64,000 nucleotides of DNA from Paenibacillus curdlanolyticus YK9 (lineage in GTDB: Bacteria > Bacillota > Bacilli > Paenibacillales > Paenibacillaceae). Both the position numbers and the translations under genes were made by a program. The notes under the pieces are model-generated. The model was given only the letters and a program-made list of their open reading frames with translations. It had not been told where the DNA came from and searched no databases. Shown one piece after another: positions 49,615 through 60,413 of the stretch; within the stretch, counting starts at the first letter, position 1, and every line of letters starts with the position of its first letter. Location of the stretch: NCBI RefSeq assembly GCF_000179615.1, contig NZ_AEDD01000003.1, forward strand, positions 62,001-126,000. The letters are read 5' to 3'.

Positions 49615-51186
49615 CTATTGCTTACCCGACTTCGCCTGCCACTTCGTATTAACCCAGCTAATGCCGAACGAAATCGCGCCAAGCAGCAGGAACACGATGA
49701 TTTTGTACAACGAGCTTTCGCCGCTCAGATCGAGCAGAATCGTCTTTAACGCCACCAATACGATCACGATCGAACCAAACCACCGGAACGGACGTTGGCG
49801 GCTATAGGCCCCCCATAAGAACAGCAGCAAGGCATAGACGCCCCATGCGACCGACAGTGCCAGCTGAACGCTGCCTGCAACGTCGTACTCATCGTACACA
49901 TTAGTGATCTGAACCGTCAGCAAGCCGCCGACGATAATATGGCTCAGTACGGCATACAGCACCGCAACGATTGATGCCGACTCTTTATCGAGCGATTTGT
50001 AGTTGACCTGTCTCGATACGTAGAACCCGAAGGCCGCCAGCGCGACCCAAGCGATCGCTCCCCCGTTCAAGAACGGAATATACAGGTCTCCCAGCGGATT
50101 GATCCGCGGGACGTCCCATGCATTGGCAAACCAGTAGACGCCTGTTACGAGCCATACGAACGATCCTGCAACAATGAGCCAATCCGTGCGAAGCTTGCGG
50201 CCAACAAGGACCATTGCTAGTGCAATCGCCGTCCATACGAACGCGCCGACAAGCGGACGATAATCCGAGCCGGAGCCGAGGCCCGACATGCCGAGCAGCA
50301 GGGCGATAACGGCTAACGCCGCGTGGATATGACCGGCTGCCGCAGACACGGAAACCATTTTGAAGCGATAAATCGCCAGCGCAAGCATGCCATACAATAC
50401 GCCGATTAAAAGCATAAGAACCGTCATCGCGCCCTGCCCAGGCAGCAGCGCCGCCGCCCAAGCGCCGAACAGCACCGTGTTCGCGAAGCTGAAATACACA
50501 TTGATCCCCGCTGATTGGCTGCGGTCTCGCCAGGTTGCAGCGTAGAATGCCACTAAATAGAACACGAATGCTGCAACCGCATACCGCATCGGCATGCTCC
50601 ACCAACCATTCGACTCAGGCAAGAAATGGACATAATACACCGCATACAGCAGCCAAGTAAATAGAAAGGCTGTCAAGCGCAGCTCGAGCCAGCTTTTCAT
50701 CACGCTAATGGCAAACACCGCAGTATTCATAACGAGCAAATACAGGAACAGCTGCAGCACTTGATCCGTTTCCGGCTGCATAACAAGCGGCGCCAGCATG
50801 GAACCTAGCAGCGACACCATCATGAGAATGCGGGAATTGAAGCGATACGCATACGCGGCAACCGCGGCCGTTATCGCGGTCATGGCGACCAGCACCGTCA
50901 TGGATTCCCACAATGTCGTGTAAATGCCCGCATAAGCAGCCGTCGAGTAGCCTATTGCTGCGCCCAGCCCTGTTCCGAGCTCCCCGGCAAGGACGAACCC
51001 CTTACCTTTGCGATGCAGCTTCACCCCGATCGAAGCGGCTGCAGCGCCAGCGATTAGGCCAATCGCTATTTTGATCGGGTCCGTCAGCCAGCCTTGATCC
51101 GCCGAATATTTGAAGAGCGATAGGAACGCCGCCAATACGAACAGCGCGCCCAACGCTGTCGTCCAATGCTTTTTCCATAATTCCAT
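49615..51186 (-). CDS. DUF2339-type polytopic membrane protein
   Basis: 523 residues from the ATG at 51186 (GGGAGG eight bases upstream). Around 14 hydrophobic helices, for example IKIAIGLIAGAAAASIGV, FVLAGELGTGLGAAIGYSTA and AITAAVAAYAYRFNSRILMM. The repeat of short glycine-rich helices matches DUF2339, a family of unknown function sometimes linked to the cell envelope. Downstream (same strand) is leuB, 117 bases away. Confidence 0.82.
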   Translation of the reverse strand: MELWKKHWTTALGALFVLAAFLSLFKYSADQGWLTDPIKIAIGLIAGAAAASIGVKLHRKGKGFVLAGELGTGLGAAIGYSTAAYAGIYTTLWESMTVLVAMTAITAAVAAYAYRFNSRILMMVSLLGSMLAPLVMQPETDQVLQLFLYLLVMNTAVFAISVMKSWLELRLTAFLFTWLLYAVYYVHFLPESNGWWSMPMRYAVAAFVFYLVAFYAATWRDRSQSAGINVYFSFANTVLFGAWAAALLPGQGAMTVLMLLIGVLYGMLALAIYRFKMVSVSAAAGHIHAALAVIALLLGMSGLGSGSDYRPLVGAFVWTAIALAMVLVGRKLRTDWLIVAGSFVWLVTGVYWFANAWDVPRINPLGDLYIPFLNGGAIAWVALAAFGFYVSRQVNYKSLDKESASIVAVLYAVLSHIIVGGLLTVQITNVYDEYDVAGSVQLALSVAWGVYALLLFLWGAYSRQRPFRWFGSIVIVLVALKTILLDLSGESSLYKIIVFLLLGAISFGISWVNTKWQAKSGKQ

Positions 51187-51303
51187 TACAAGCGCCTCCC
51201 ATTCGGGATGAAAGTTTAGGACCAAGTCCTAACACTTCCTATTCTACTCGCGCCTGCCGATGGGAATAGTACCAACTTTATCTGGTACCGCCTCCGTTTG
51301 CTG

Positions 51304-51990
51304 CTAGAACAGCCCCATATCCTTCGCTTTCTCCGCTGCTTCCTTGCTTGTGCCGACCCCGATTTTGCGCAAAATATTGCCTACGTGATTTTTGACCGTC
51401 CGCAGCGATAAAAACGATCGGTCCGCGATCTGCGATTGGCTGTAGCCCTCGTGAATCATCGATAAAACCTGCACCTCGGCTGGCGTGACCTGCCGTTTGA
51501 ACCGGTCGACCTCGTAGTCGCGCTCTACTTTCTTAAGCCGCCTAAGCTCCTCCAGCACCAGCTTTGCCGCCGAGGCGTCAATCATCGAACGATCCGCCGC
51601 CGCTTGGCGAATCGCATGCGGAATATCGGTGAAACGCGATTTCACCATATAATTAACAGCCCCTGCACGCAGCGCCTCCGAAACAAACGCGCCATCCTCC
51701 ATTGATGTCAGCATGATCATTCGCGCTGAAGTGATCGCTGGCAGCTCAGCCGCCAGGCGCAGCCCCGCCGGAACGTCCGACAACATAATATCAAGCAATA
51801 TGACGTCAGGGCGCGTACTCGCGCATAAGGAGGCCACCTGCTCAGGATCGCCTGTCTCCGCTACAACAGACAGATCAGCTACCGCGCTTAAATAGTGCGA
51901 CAGCCCGCGCCGCCATTCCGGATCGTCTTCAACGAGCATGACGCGGATTTGCCCTTCCTGCTCTTGCTTGGTTTGCTGCTGCTCGCTCAT
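51304..51990 (-). CDS. LuxR-type response regulator
   Basis: 228 residues from the ATG at 51990 (GGAGGGG nine bases upstream). Receiver with VMLVEDDPEW, Asp in RPDVILLDIMLSDVPAG, MIMLTSMEDG; output helix-turn-helix QVTPAEVQVLSMIHEGYSQ and FLSLRTVKNHVGNILRKIG. It starts 4 bases after the stop of the kinase gene. Target unknown; the DUF2339 gene on the same strand, 117 bases downstream, is the nearest candidate. Confidence 0.92.
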   Translation of the reverse strand: MSEQQQTKQEQEGQIRVMLVEDDPEWRRGLSHYLSAVADLSVVAETGDPEQVASLCASTRPDVILLDIMLSDVPAGLRLAAELPAITSARMIMLTSMEDGAFVSEALRAGAVNYMVKSRFTDIPHAIRQAAADRSMIDASAAKLVLEELRRLKKVERDYEVDRFKRQVTPAEVQVLSMIHEGYSQSQIADRSFLSLRTVKNHVGNILRKIGVGTSKEAAEKAKDMGLF

Positions 51991-51994
51991 CCGC

Positions 51995-53431
51995 TCATTC
52001 CCCTCCAGACTTCGTAAATACACGCGTTATCGGCGATTCGCCTGCTGCGAGCGAACGCACACGCTTGCTCGAACGCTTCAAAGACGGGAACGAGAAGGTG
52101 ACCGTCGTCCCGCTCCCACGCTCGCTTTCTACCCGCAGCTCTCCGCCTTGGCGATTCATTAGCTGGCTGCTATAGGCGAGGCCAAGCCCAAAATTCATCT
52201 CTTTGCCGCTTTTCGTCGTAAAGAACGGCTCCGTTACTCTCTGCAAATGCTGCCGCTCAATACCGATACCTGTATCGCGAATGGCGATCACAGCCCCTCG
52301 TTTGCCCCCGGACAGCGTGATCATTAACTGCCCGCCTTCTGGCATCGCTTCTAACGCGTTGCGAAGCACATTATGTATTGCTTCCTCCGTCTGAGCGGCG
52401 TCGGCAACAACCTCGACATCAGCGGCTTCTGGCAGACACGTCGTCAGATGTACGCCAGCGGCTTCTGCCGCTTTGGAGATCGCACCGACCTGCATCCGCA
52501 CAAGCTCCGCCAAATTAACTCGCTCCGCTCTTAATACCAACTCTTGCGTACGCTCGTGAACGCTTCGAATCATCGTCTCGATGTGCTCAGCCGCTCGCAT
52601 AATAACGGCTGCATCCGCTTGGTTCCCAGCGGCAGCTCCCGCATTCGCGTTTGACCTTCCCAGGTGATCGGCGAACAGCTTGATTTTGGCAATATCGTTC
52701 TTAATGGCATGATTCAGCATCGCCGTTCCGCTCGTAATCGCCCGCATTGAGGAGTCCAAGCGGCGACGCTCGATCATGAGCTGAACGCCGAGAAAGCCAT
52801 ATTTGAATAAGGACACAACGAATATGCTGAACGCAACCGGAATGGACCACACGTTATAGCGCCACATCCGATACACGCCGAATACAGGCAGCATATAGTT
52901 CATCGCCACAGCAAACAATACCGCTGGCAGCACGGCCGCCGTAACGATCAAATGCGCCCTTCGCTCGGCTGGATGCGTCGCCCGCTTCGTTAAGACGATA
53001 AGCGTGCCTAGGACGCTGTATGGAATCGCCCAGCAAGCCAGAGGCATGTAGGAGACAGGCAGGTTAGCGGGCGCCGGAAAAACAAGCATGATCACCGGCG
53101 GAATTAATGTTATAAACGGCAACATTTTCGCCATCCGCCGCGGGACGGCTTCCGTATGATAAGCTGCTGCAAACATCAGATAGCTATAAGGCAAGCCGTA
53201 ATAACTCATCCATGAGCATCCGCGCTGAAGATGGCGTAACAGGTCCACTTTCGCTTCAACAGCCGCGGCGGTGGTTTCATATGCGACGATCCAGCTTTCC
53301 ATCACAGAAGCCAGCGCGCCGATTCCGCCGCAAAATGCGACCAAGCTAAGCCATCTAAATACCGGGCTCCGCCGATTCGTTAGCAGCAGCAGCAGCGCAG
53401 TGATCCACAATATTGCCATCGCGAGCGTCAT
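51995..53431 (-). CDS. Membrane-integral sensor histidine kinase
   Basis: 478 residues. About seven transmembrane helices in the first 250 residues, without a separate extracellular domain (ILWITALLLLLTN, LSLVAFCGGIGALASVMESW, LPFITLIPPVIMLVFPA, IPYSVLGTLIVLTK, LIVTAAVLPAVLFAVAMN, SIPVAFSIFVVSLFKYGFLG). The phospho-accepting His is in LNHAIKNDIAKIKLF. HATPase: VLRNALEAMPEGGQL, RDTGIGIERQHL, NFGLGLAYSSQLMN. Resembles 7TM-type sensor kinases that sense membrane or ligand signals. Coupled to the LuxR-type regulator. Confidence 0.92.
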   Translation of the reverse strand: MTLAMAILWITALLLLLTNRRSPVFRWLSLVAFCGGIGALASVMESWIVAYETTAAAVEAKVDLLRHLQRGCSWMSYYGLPYSYLMFAAAYHTEAVPRRMAKMLPFITLIPPVIMLVFPAPANLPVSYMPLACWAIPYSVLGTLIVLTKRATHPAERRAHLIVTAAVLPAVLFAVAMNYMLPVFGVYRMWRYNVWSIPVAFSIFVVSLFKYGFLGVQLMIERRRLDSSMRAITSGTAMLNHAIKNDIAKIKLFADHLGRSNANAGAAAGNQADAAVIMRAAEHIETMIRSVHERTQELVLRAERVNLAELVRMQVGAISKAAEAAGVHLTTCLPEAADVEVVADAAQTEEAIHNVLRNALEAMPEGGQLMITLSGGKRGAVIAIRDTGIGIERQHLQRVTEPFFTTKSGKEMNFGLGLAYSSQLMNRQGGELRVESERGSGTTVTFSFPSLKRSSKRVRSLAAGESPITRVFTKSGGE

Positions 53432-53539
53432 AACCGTAATCCCCTTACCTGCAACAATAGAAGTCCGTCTATTATACCATGCCCCTGCTGGCTCCCTGTT
53501 TAAAGACCTGCTAAAGTCCTACTCGCCCCTCCCTATGCG

Positions 53540-54106
53540 CTACTCCTGTTCAACCCGCTCCTTCGCTAATTGCACAAGCTTGTTGATCGTGTTCCAATTC
53601 CGCGTCGTTGTCGGAACGCCTAGCTTCTCAACCTGTACCGCTAACTTGGCATTGCGTATGCTTCGTCCAAATAGCAAATAAACGTCCCTGTCCGCCAGCC
53701 GATACTGCTCGTCAGCCGTCTGATATTGCTGCAGCTTGTCCAGCTTATCCGAGTCGGGCTTCTCCTGCAGCATCGTAACATACAGGCTCTCTCCCTCGCA
53801 GGTCGCCGCTGCCGTTGCGAGCTGTTCCTCCGTAAAAGGGCAGTTCGCAGCAATCGCGTTCAACTGCTCCGACGTTCGGATGATCACGCTGAGCGTAATC
53901 TGAAACGACTTCTCCACCTCTTGCTCGATCCGCACACGCAGCGTTGCCTCGTCCTCATTCGATTCAAATAGAATATTGCCGCTTTGAATGTAGGTTTGAA
54001 CCTTCGAGAGGCCCAGCCCTTCGAGCGCTTCCCTTAAATCCGCCATCTTGATTTTATTTTTCCCGCCTACGTTAATGCCTCGGAGCAATGCAATATAAAC
54101 CGTCAT
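53540..54106 (-). CDS. DUF1697 family protein
   Basis: 188 residues. Conserved start YIALLRGINVGGKNKIKMADL followed by GLSKVQTYIQSGNILFES, which together mark the DUF1697 family. A small alpha/beta protein of unknown function, cytoplasmic. Weak ribosome site (GGTGAAGAG) before the ATG. Single gene on the minus strand, preceding the two-component pair. Confidence 0.93.
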   Translation of the reverse strand: MTVYIALLRGINVGGKNKIKMADLREALEGLGLSKVQTYIQSGNILFESNEDEATLRVRIEQEVEKSFQITLSVIIRTSEQLNAIAANCPFTEEQLATAAATCEGESLYVTMLQEKPDSDKLDKLQQYQTADEQYRLADRDVYLLFGRSIRNAKLAVQVEKLGVPTTTRNWNTINKLVQLAKERVEQE

Positions 54107-54145
54107 CTCTTCACCGCTTTCTGCTGTCTATCGACTATATAACAT

Positions 54146-54206
54146 TAAAAAGCCCCTTAAACGTCAATGGCCATTCTCACGGCTGTCATTTTCGTTTAAG
54201 GGGCTG
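54146..54206 (-). terminator. Terminator at the end of the ilv-leu operon
   Basis: AGCCCCTTAAACG pairs with CGTTTAAGGGGCT with a 30-base inner region, followed by five Ts on the minus strand. It ends ilvBNC-leuA. Confidence 0.92.
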
Positions 54207-54221
54207 TTGCTGTTCTAGCAG

Positions 54222-55766
54222 TTAGATAAGGCTCATCTTGTCGCGGCGACCTGGCGATTGACGCTTGTCAATCAAACGGTTCAACGCGTCAACATAAGCG
54301 CGTGCGCTCGCTTCGAGAATATCCGTGCTCAATCCGCGGCCCTGCGCCGTTACGTCGTTCTGAAGCAGAACGACATGAACTTCGCCAAGCGCGTCTTTGC
54401 CGTGCGAGACGGATTTGATGGAGTAATCCTCCAGCTCGACTTCCTCGCCCGTCAGCTTATCGATGGCATTATAGATCGCGTCTACGGAACCATTGCCCTC
54501 CGCAGTTGCTTCTTTAACGCCTTCGTTCGTTTTCTCGATTCGGATCGTTGCAGACGGTACCGATTGGTTGCCGTAATGCACTTCGATCGTCTGGAAGGAA
54601 TAGATGCTTGGGGACTCCGCCAACTTCTCTTCCAGCATGGCATGAATGTCTTCGTCCGTTACGTCCTTCTTACGGTCAGCAACGTCCTTAAACTTGGCGA
54701 ATGCCGCGTTCACCGCTTCATCTTCCAACTCATATCCAAGGTCGATCAGCTTCTCGCGGAAAGCGTGGCGGCCCGAGTGTTTGCCAAGCACCAGCTTGGA
54801 TTCCTTCAGCCCGATCGTCTCCGGCGAGATGATCTCGTACGTCGTTTTCTCCTTGAGCATGCCATCCTGATGGATGCCCGACTCATGGGCAAACGCGTTC
54901 GCGCCAACAATCGCTTTGTTGCCTGGAACCGGCATGCCCGTAAGCTTGCTGACCAGTCGGCTCGTCTTCGCGATTTCCTTCAGATTAAGCGACGTCGTCG
55001 CTCCGAAGTAATCCGCTCGAGTTGCCAGCGCCAGCGCTACCTCTTCGATCGCCGTATTGCCCGCACGTTCGCCGATCCCGTTGATCGTGCCTTCAATTTG
55101 GTCAGCGCCATTGAGTACAGCAGCCAGTGCATTCGCCGTCGCCATGCCAAGGTCATCATGGCAGTGCGCGCTCAGCTGAATTTTCTCGATGCCCGTCACG
55201 TTCTCTTTGAGCGTTTTGAAAATGTTGCCGAACTCCAGCGGATTCAAATAACCCACCGTATCCGGGATGTTAACGACCGTCGCGCCTGCGCGAATCGCCA
55301 TTTCGGTTACCTGCACGAGGAAGTCAAGCTCCGTACGTCCCGCATCCTCTGGCGAAAACTCGATTTTGGAAAAATACTGCTTCGCATAACGGATCGCGCG
55401 CTCAGCCGTTTCCAGCACTTGATCCTTCTCCATGCGCAGCTTGTGCTTGCGATGGATCGGGCTCGTTGCCAGGAACAGATGAAGGCAAGGATCCTGTGCG
55501 TCTTTCAGCGCTTCGCGCGCTGCATCGATGTCTTGCTCGCGGGAACGCGACAAGCCGATGACGCTTGCATTCTTAACGGCACGGGCAACCGCATTTACCG
55601 CGGCCAAGTCGCCTGGGGAAGCAGCCGGGAAGCCAGCCTCCATCCGGTCGACGCCGAGCTTCTCAAGCTGCAAAGCGATTTCTACCTTCTCTTTGGTATT
55701 CAAGTTAACGCCCGGAGATTGCTCCCCGTCGCGGAGTGTCGTGTCGAAAATATAAATCTTGCGCAT
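54222..55766 (-). CDS. leuA: 2-isopropylmalate synthase
   Basis: 514 residues from the ATG at 55766 (GGAGGTG seven bases upstream). [20 protein letters not shown] is the family start; metal-site [17 protein letters not shown]; the flexible-domain and regulatory C-terminal half (leucine feedback) are present ([20 protein letters not shown]). Condenses acetyl-CoA and 2-oxoisovalerate. Last gene of ilvBNC-leuA. A structured RNA immediately precedes it and its ribosome site can be partly paired, so post-transcriptional control is likely. Confidence 0.97.
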   Translation of the reverse strand: MRKIYIFDTTLRDGEQSPGVNLNTKEKVEIALQLEKLGVDRMEAGFPAASPGDLAAVNAVARAVKNASVIGLSRSREQDIDAAREALKDAQDPCLHLFLATSPIHRKHKLRMEKDQVLETAERAIRYAKQYFSKIEFSPEDAGRTELDFLVQVTEMAIRAGATVVNIPDTVGYLNPLEFGNIFKTLKENVTGIEKIQLSAHCHDDLGMATANALAAVLNGADQIEGTINGIGERAGNTAIEEVALALATRADYFGATTSLNLKEIAKTSRLVSKLTGMPVPGNKAIVGANAFAHESGIHQDGMLKEKTTYEIISPETIGLKESKLVLGKHSGRHAFREKLIDLGYELEDEAVNAAFAKFKDVADRKKDVTDEDIHAMLEEKLAESPSIYSFQTIEVHYGNQSVPSATIRIEKTNEGVKEATAEGNGSVDAIYNAIDKLTGEEVELEDYSIKSVSHGKDALGEVHVVLLQNDVTAQGRGLSTDILEASARAYVDALNRLIDKRQSPGRRDKMSLI

Positions 55767-55773
55767 GCCGTTA

Positions 55774-55866
55774 CACCTCCGGGAAACTAAATGTCCCGGT
55801 GCAAGCAGACATGCCCCGTGGGCATCCATCATCGGATGGACGCTCACGGCTGTCTGTGAACCGGGA
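55774..55866 (-). promoter_or_regulatory. Structured RNA between ilvC and leuA, possible translational switch
   Basis: On the minus strand a long stem: outer TCCCGGT (55866-55860) pairs with ACCGGGA (55800-55794), then CAGACA with TGTCTG, CCGTG with CACGG, and TCCATC-CGAT-GATGGA as tip. The 3' arm CCGGGA can instead pair with TCCCGG at 55784-55779, which runs into the leuA ribosome site GGAGGTG (two bases shared). So the two helices compete. Whether this controls leuA or just stabilises ilvC mRNA is unknown. Confidence 0.62.
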
Positions 55867-55902
55867 TAAGTTAAAGCTTATAATCGCTTGTTCAAGCGGT
55901 TA

Positions 55903-57013
<1,111 letters not shown>

Positions 57014-57170
57014 AAAGGCTGTTGGTGAATGATAGGCTCGTCGGCTTGTCCGCCATCTGAGCAAGTTCAATGAGTGCGGTTTGCACACGCCATTATCCAT
57101 CATACATGATCTGAGCGTCGAAAGATAATGGGTTTCGTTATGCAAAGAAGATAAGTTGGCCCGTACGATA

Positions 57171-57656
57171 CTATTTCGCGTTGCCGCGAATCATAGCCGT
57201 GACACCTGTACGGGACAGCTCGCGAATGCCGTAAGGCTTGAGAAGTTCGACCATTGCGTCGATCTTCTCCGTATCGCCAACGACTTGCACGATCATCGTC
57301 GAAGGACCGATGTCGACTACAGCTGCACGGAACGTCTCGACAACGCCGAGCACCTCCGGACGAGCCGCAGGCTCCGCGCCCACCTTGATGAGCGCGAGCT
57401 CGCGAGCAACCATCGGGCTGCCGCTGACATCGACGACTTTGATTACGTCGATCAGCTTATAAAGCTGCTTCGTAATTTGCTCCAGCGTGTTGTCGTCGCC
57501 GGACGTTACGATTACCATGCGCGACAAGCCCGGCTCTTCGCTCGAGCCTACCGTGATGCTTTCAATATTAAAGCCGCGGCGGCCGAACAGGCCAGATACG
57601 CGCTGAAGAACGCCGGGCTGATCATTAACGAGGACTGCTACCGTATGCTTTTTCAT
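57171..57656 (-). CDS. ilvN: Acetolactate synthase small (regulatory) subunit
   Basis: 161 residues. N-terminal ACT domain: HTVAVLVNDQPGVLQRVSG and FNIESITVGSSEEPGLSRM, binding valine for feedback; C-terminal domain with REFAL-like ARELALIKVGAEPA and KPYGIRELSRTG. Overlaps ilvB by four bases. Ribosome site GGGGG before the ATG. Stimulates and regulates the IlvB catalytic subunit. Confidence 0.97.
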   Translation of the reverse strand: MKKHTVAVLVNDQPGVLQRVSGLFGRRGFNIESITVGSSEEPGLSRMVIVTSGDDNTLEQITKQLYKLIDVIKVVDVSGSPMVARELALIKVGAEPAARPEVLGVVETFRAAVVDIGPSTMIVQVVGDTEKIDAMVELLKPYGIRELSRTGVTAMIRGNAK

Positions 57657-59401
57657 TCCGTTTCCCCCAAGATCATTTCGTCGATCGTGTTTCCTTGCGT
57701 AACCATTGGATACACGTTTTCGCCTTTGCGGACGACGAATTCAACGACCGCAGGACCTGGATGCGCAAGCGCAGCTTCCCATGCTTGGCGCGCCTCTTCC
57801 TTGTTCGTAGCGCGGAAGCCTTTTACCCCGTAAGCTTCTGCAAGCTTAACGAAGTCTGGACTTCCCGCCAGATCGATGTGGCTGTAACGGTTGTCATAGA
57901 TAATTTCTTGCCATTGACGAACCATGCCCAGCACTTGGTTATTAATGATCGCAACTTTAACCGGAATGTTGTTGATCGAGCAGATTGCGAGCTCTTGCGC
58001 ACACATCTGCATGCCGCCGTCGCCATTGATGGAAACGACTACGCGATCAGGGTTTGCCATCTGTGCGCCGATTGCCGATGGGAAACCGAAGCCCATCGTG
58101 CCAAGGCCGCCGGATGTAACAAACGAGCGCGGCTTATTAAATTTGTAATATTGAGCCGCCCACATTTGGTGCTGGCCTACGTCCGTCGTAACGATCGCAT
58201 CGCCATTGGTCGTTTCATGCAGAAGCTCAACCACCCATTGCGGCTTCAGCTCAACATCCGAATCCACGTACGAGAGCGGCTTCTCCGCTTTCATTTGCGC
58301 AATCAGCGCGCGCCAAGCGTCTGCTTTCGTCGCTGGCTTAGCGTCTTGATTCGCGAGCTCAAGCACTGTTTTGATATCGCCTACGATCGGAATGTCCGTC
58401 GCAACGTTCTTGCCGATCTCCGCCGGATCGATATCGATATGAACGATCTTCGCGTTCGGCGCGAAGCCGTCAAGCTTCATCGTCACGCGGTCATCGAAGC
58501 GCGCGCCGATATTAATGAGAAGATCCGATCCTTGGATCGCTTTGTTCGATGCATAAGCACCATGCATCCCCGGCATGCCTACCCACAGATCGTTGCCGCT
58601 AGGGAAGCCGCCAAGACCGAGAAGCGTTGTCGTCACCGGAATGTTCGTTTTCGTAGCAAATGCCAACAGTTCCTCATGCGCGCCGGAGTAGACTACGCCG
58701 CCGCCAGCAAGAATGAGCGGACGCTCTGCTTCTTCGATCGCTTTCAGCATTTTGTCGACCTGCTGCTTCTTAGGCGATACCGTCGGGTTGTATCCGCGAA
58801 GGCTCACTTCGCCAGTCGCTGGCTTGAACAGCGTTTTATGCGCCGATACGTCCTTCGGAATATCGATGAGAACCGGGCCTTTACGGCCGGAATTCGCGAT
58901 ATGGAACGCCTCGTGAATCACGCGCGGCAGATCCTCTACATTCCGAACGAGGTAGCTGTGCTTCGTAATTGGCATCGTAATGCCTGTGATGTCCGCTTCT
59001 TGGAACGCATCCGTCCCAATAGCAGACGTCGCAACGTTGCCTGTAATTACAACAAGCGGAACGGAGTCCATATACGCTGTTGCGATGCCCGTTACCAGGT
59101 TCGTAGCGCCTGGTCCGGACGTTGCGATACAAACGCCGACTTTGCCGCTTGCACGCGCATAGCCGTCAGCAGCATGGATCGCCCCTTGCTCATGGCGGGT
59201 CAGAATATGGTGGAAGTCATCAAAGCCATGCATCGCATCGTAAATATACAATACGGCACCGCCCGGGTAGCCGAATACGCATTCGACGCCCTCAAGCACT
59301 AGACTGCGAAGCAATATCTCCGAACCGGAAATGACCTCCGGTTTGCTCATTTTCTCGATTAGCTCTTGTTTCGAACGAAGCGTTGTGCCTTGCGTCGCCA
59401 T
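57653..59401 (-). CDS. ilvB: Acetolactate synthase large (catalytic) subunit
   Basis: 582 residues. TPP enzyme: EGVECVFGYPGGAVLYIYD, catalytic Glu in ILTRHEQGAIHAADGYAR, FAD/ADP-binding region, and TPP-binding NGDGGMQMCAQELA to NNIPVKVAIINNQVLGM. First common step of valine, leucine and isoleucine synthesis. AAAGGAGAG lies before the ATG. First gene of ilvBNC-leuA, controlled by a T-box leader. Confidence 0.98.
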   Translation of the reverse strand: MATQGTTLRSKQELIEKMSKPEVISGSEILLRSLVLEGVECVFGYPGGAVLYIYDAMHGFDDFHHILTRHEQGAIHAADGYARASGKVGVCIATSGPGATNLVTGIATAYMDSVPLVVITGNVATSAIGTDAFQEADITGITMPITKHSYLVRNVEDLPRVIHEAFHIANSGRKGPVLIDIPKDVSAHKTLFKPATGEVSLRGYNPTVSPKKQQVDKMLKAIEEAERPLILAGGGVVYSGAHEELLAFATKTNIPVTTTLLGLGGFPSGNDLWVGMPGMHGAYASNKAIQGSDLLINIGARFDDRVTMKLDGFAPNAKIVHIDIDPAEIGKNVATDIPIVGDIKTVLELANQDAKPATKADAWRALIAQMKAEKPLSYVDSDVELKPQWVVELLHETTNGDAIVTTDVGQHQMWAAQYYKFNKPRSFVTSGGLGTMGFGFPSAIGAQMANPDRVVVSINGDGGMQMCAQELAICSINNIPVKVAIINNQVLGMVRQWQEIIYDNRYSHIDLAGSPDFVKLAEAYGVKGFRATNKEEARQAWEAALAHPGPAVVEFVVRKGENVYPMVTQGNTIDEMILGETE

Positions 59402-59432
59402 CCTTCATCTCTCCTTTCATTCAACCAAACAA

Positions 59433-59766
59433 CAAAAAAGCCTCTCGCCGCCGTTGCTTCCAATAAGCAACGGGACGAAAGGCATATCTTCCGTGGTACC
59501 ACCCAGATTTGTTACGCATCTCGCAATGCATAACCTCGACAGGTAAGAAACGCGTTAACGTCTAACATTCTTACCATGAGCACAGTAACGTGTGCCAAGC
59601 GATTCTCCCTAATGCGCGAACTGTCATTCGCTTTTCAAGAGAATGGCTCCGAGGTGAGCTCGTCGAAAAGGGGTTTTGGCGATGGTTGCAGCAAATTCCA
59701 TCCGCTCTCTGAGCAAAAGAGCCCTTAACACTTCGTCCTCATCATTGCCGATAACGTATTAGCTTA
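59433..59766 (-). promoter_or_regulatory. T-box riboswitch, leucine (specifier CUC)
   Basis: T-box core GGGTGGTACCACG (minus) at 59492-59504, followed by a terminator (GCCTTTCGTCCCGTTGC...GCAACGGCGGCGAGAGGC then TTTTTT) at 59433-59483. Stem I starts with AGAGAGCGG (59702-59710 region). Specifier CTC at 59656-59658 in GAG-CTC-ACC, matching leucine, which suits an ilv-leu operon. Uncharged tRNA-Leu should allow read-through. Confidence 0.93.
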
Positions 59767-59772
59767 AACCCT

Positions 59773-59801
59773 ATTATATGCCTGGTGATTACGTTCGTCA
59801 A
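59773..59801 (-). promoter_or_regulatory. SigA promoter of the ilv-leu operon
   Basis: Minus strand TTGACG at 59796-59801, 17-base spacer, perfect TATAAT at 59773-59778. Confidence 0.85.
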
Positions 59802-59902
59802 GCCTAGTATGCAACTGAACCGGAAAAGTTATGTATCGCTTTAACCCGCAAATGCAGTACGGCATATACTGCTGCAACGACTGCGGAAGGAGGCTGCCGC
59901 CC

Positions 59903-60391
59903 ATGCCTATTCGTACAAGAAAGGCTTTGCAAGACGATTCGCCGATTCTGCAGCTGATCCGCAACGAAATCATTCCTTACTCCTATCTCTATTCTATACA
60001 TGATGCGCCATCTTCAGAGGAACTCCGCGCCCGGCTTGATATTGGCGCTACTTACGTTGCTGCTTACACGGCTACGAACTATCCCTACGCCTTCGTTCAC
60101 TCTATTGCGCAAGGTGAAACCTTATATGTTGATCTGCTGGCCGTCCATCCGACTTGCCGCAAACGCGGAACAGGCAAGCAATTAATGGAGAAGGCAGAAG
60201 CATATGGCGCAGCTAGCGGCTGCACCACTGCCCTATTATACGTTGACCAAAGCAACGGCGCGGCACTTCGGTTTTATGAGAATCTCGGTTACCGCGCCAC
60301 TCGATTTGCAGAATCGATTCGCTGCCATGAAATGATTAAACCGTTAGGCAGTCGCTTGCTAACCCGGCGTTCCTCAAACCGCCGACCTTAA
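59903..60391 (+). CDS. GNAT-family N-acetyltransferase
   Basis: 162 residues from the ATG at 59903 (AAGGAGG nine bases upstream). Central GNAT fold: YVDLLAVHPTCRKRGTGKQL (acetyl-CoA loop RxxGxG/A as RKRGTG), then CTTALLYVDQSNGAALRFYENLGY. Probably acetylates an amine of a small metabolite or protein; substrate unknown. Single gene on the plus strand beside the ilv leader. Confidence 0.9.
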   Translation: MPIRTRKALQDDSPILQLIRNEIIPYSYLYSIHDAPSSEELRARLDIGATYVAAYTATNYPYAFVHSIAQGETLYVDLLAVHPTCRKRGTGKQLMEKAEAYGAASGCTTALLYVDQSNGAALRFYENLGYRATRFAESIRCHEMIKPLGSRLLTRRSSNRRP

Positions 60392-60413
60392 CCGCTGCGT
60401 CTCCGCTTCGTTA

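Noticed and set aside
54258-55790. Long open frame (510 codons) on the plus strand opposite leuA
   Set aside because: It mirrors leuA codon structure, has no ribosome site or recognised domain; such antisense frames are common in genes of this codon bias.
57695-59302. Long open frame (535 codons) opposite ilvB
   Set aside because: Same reason as above; ilvB is certain and the antisense frame shows no family features.
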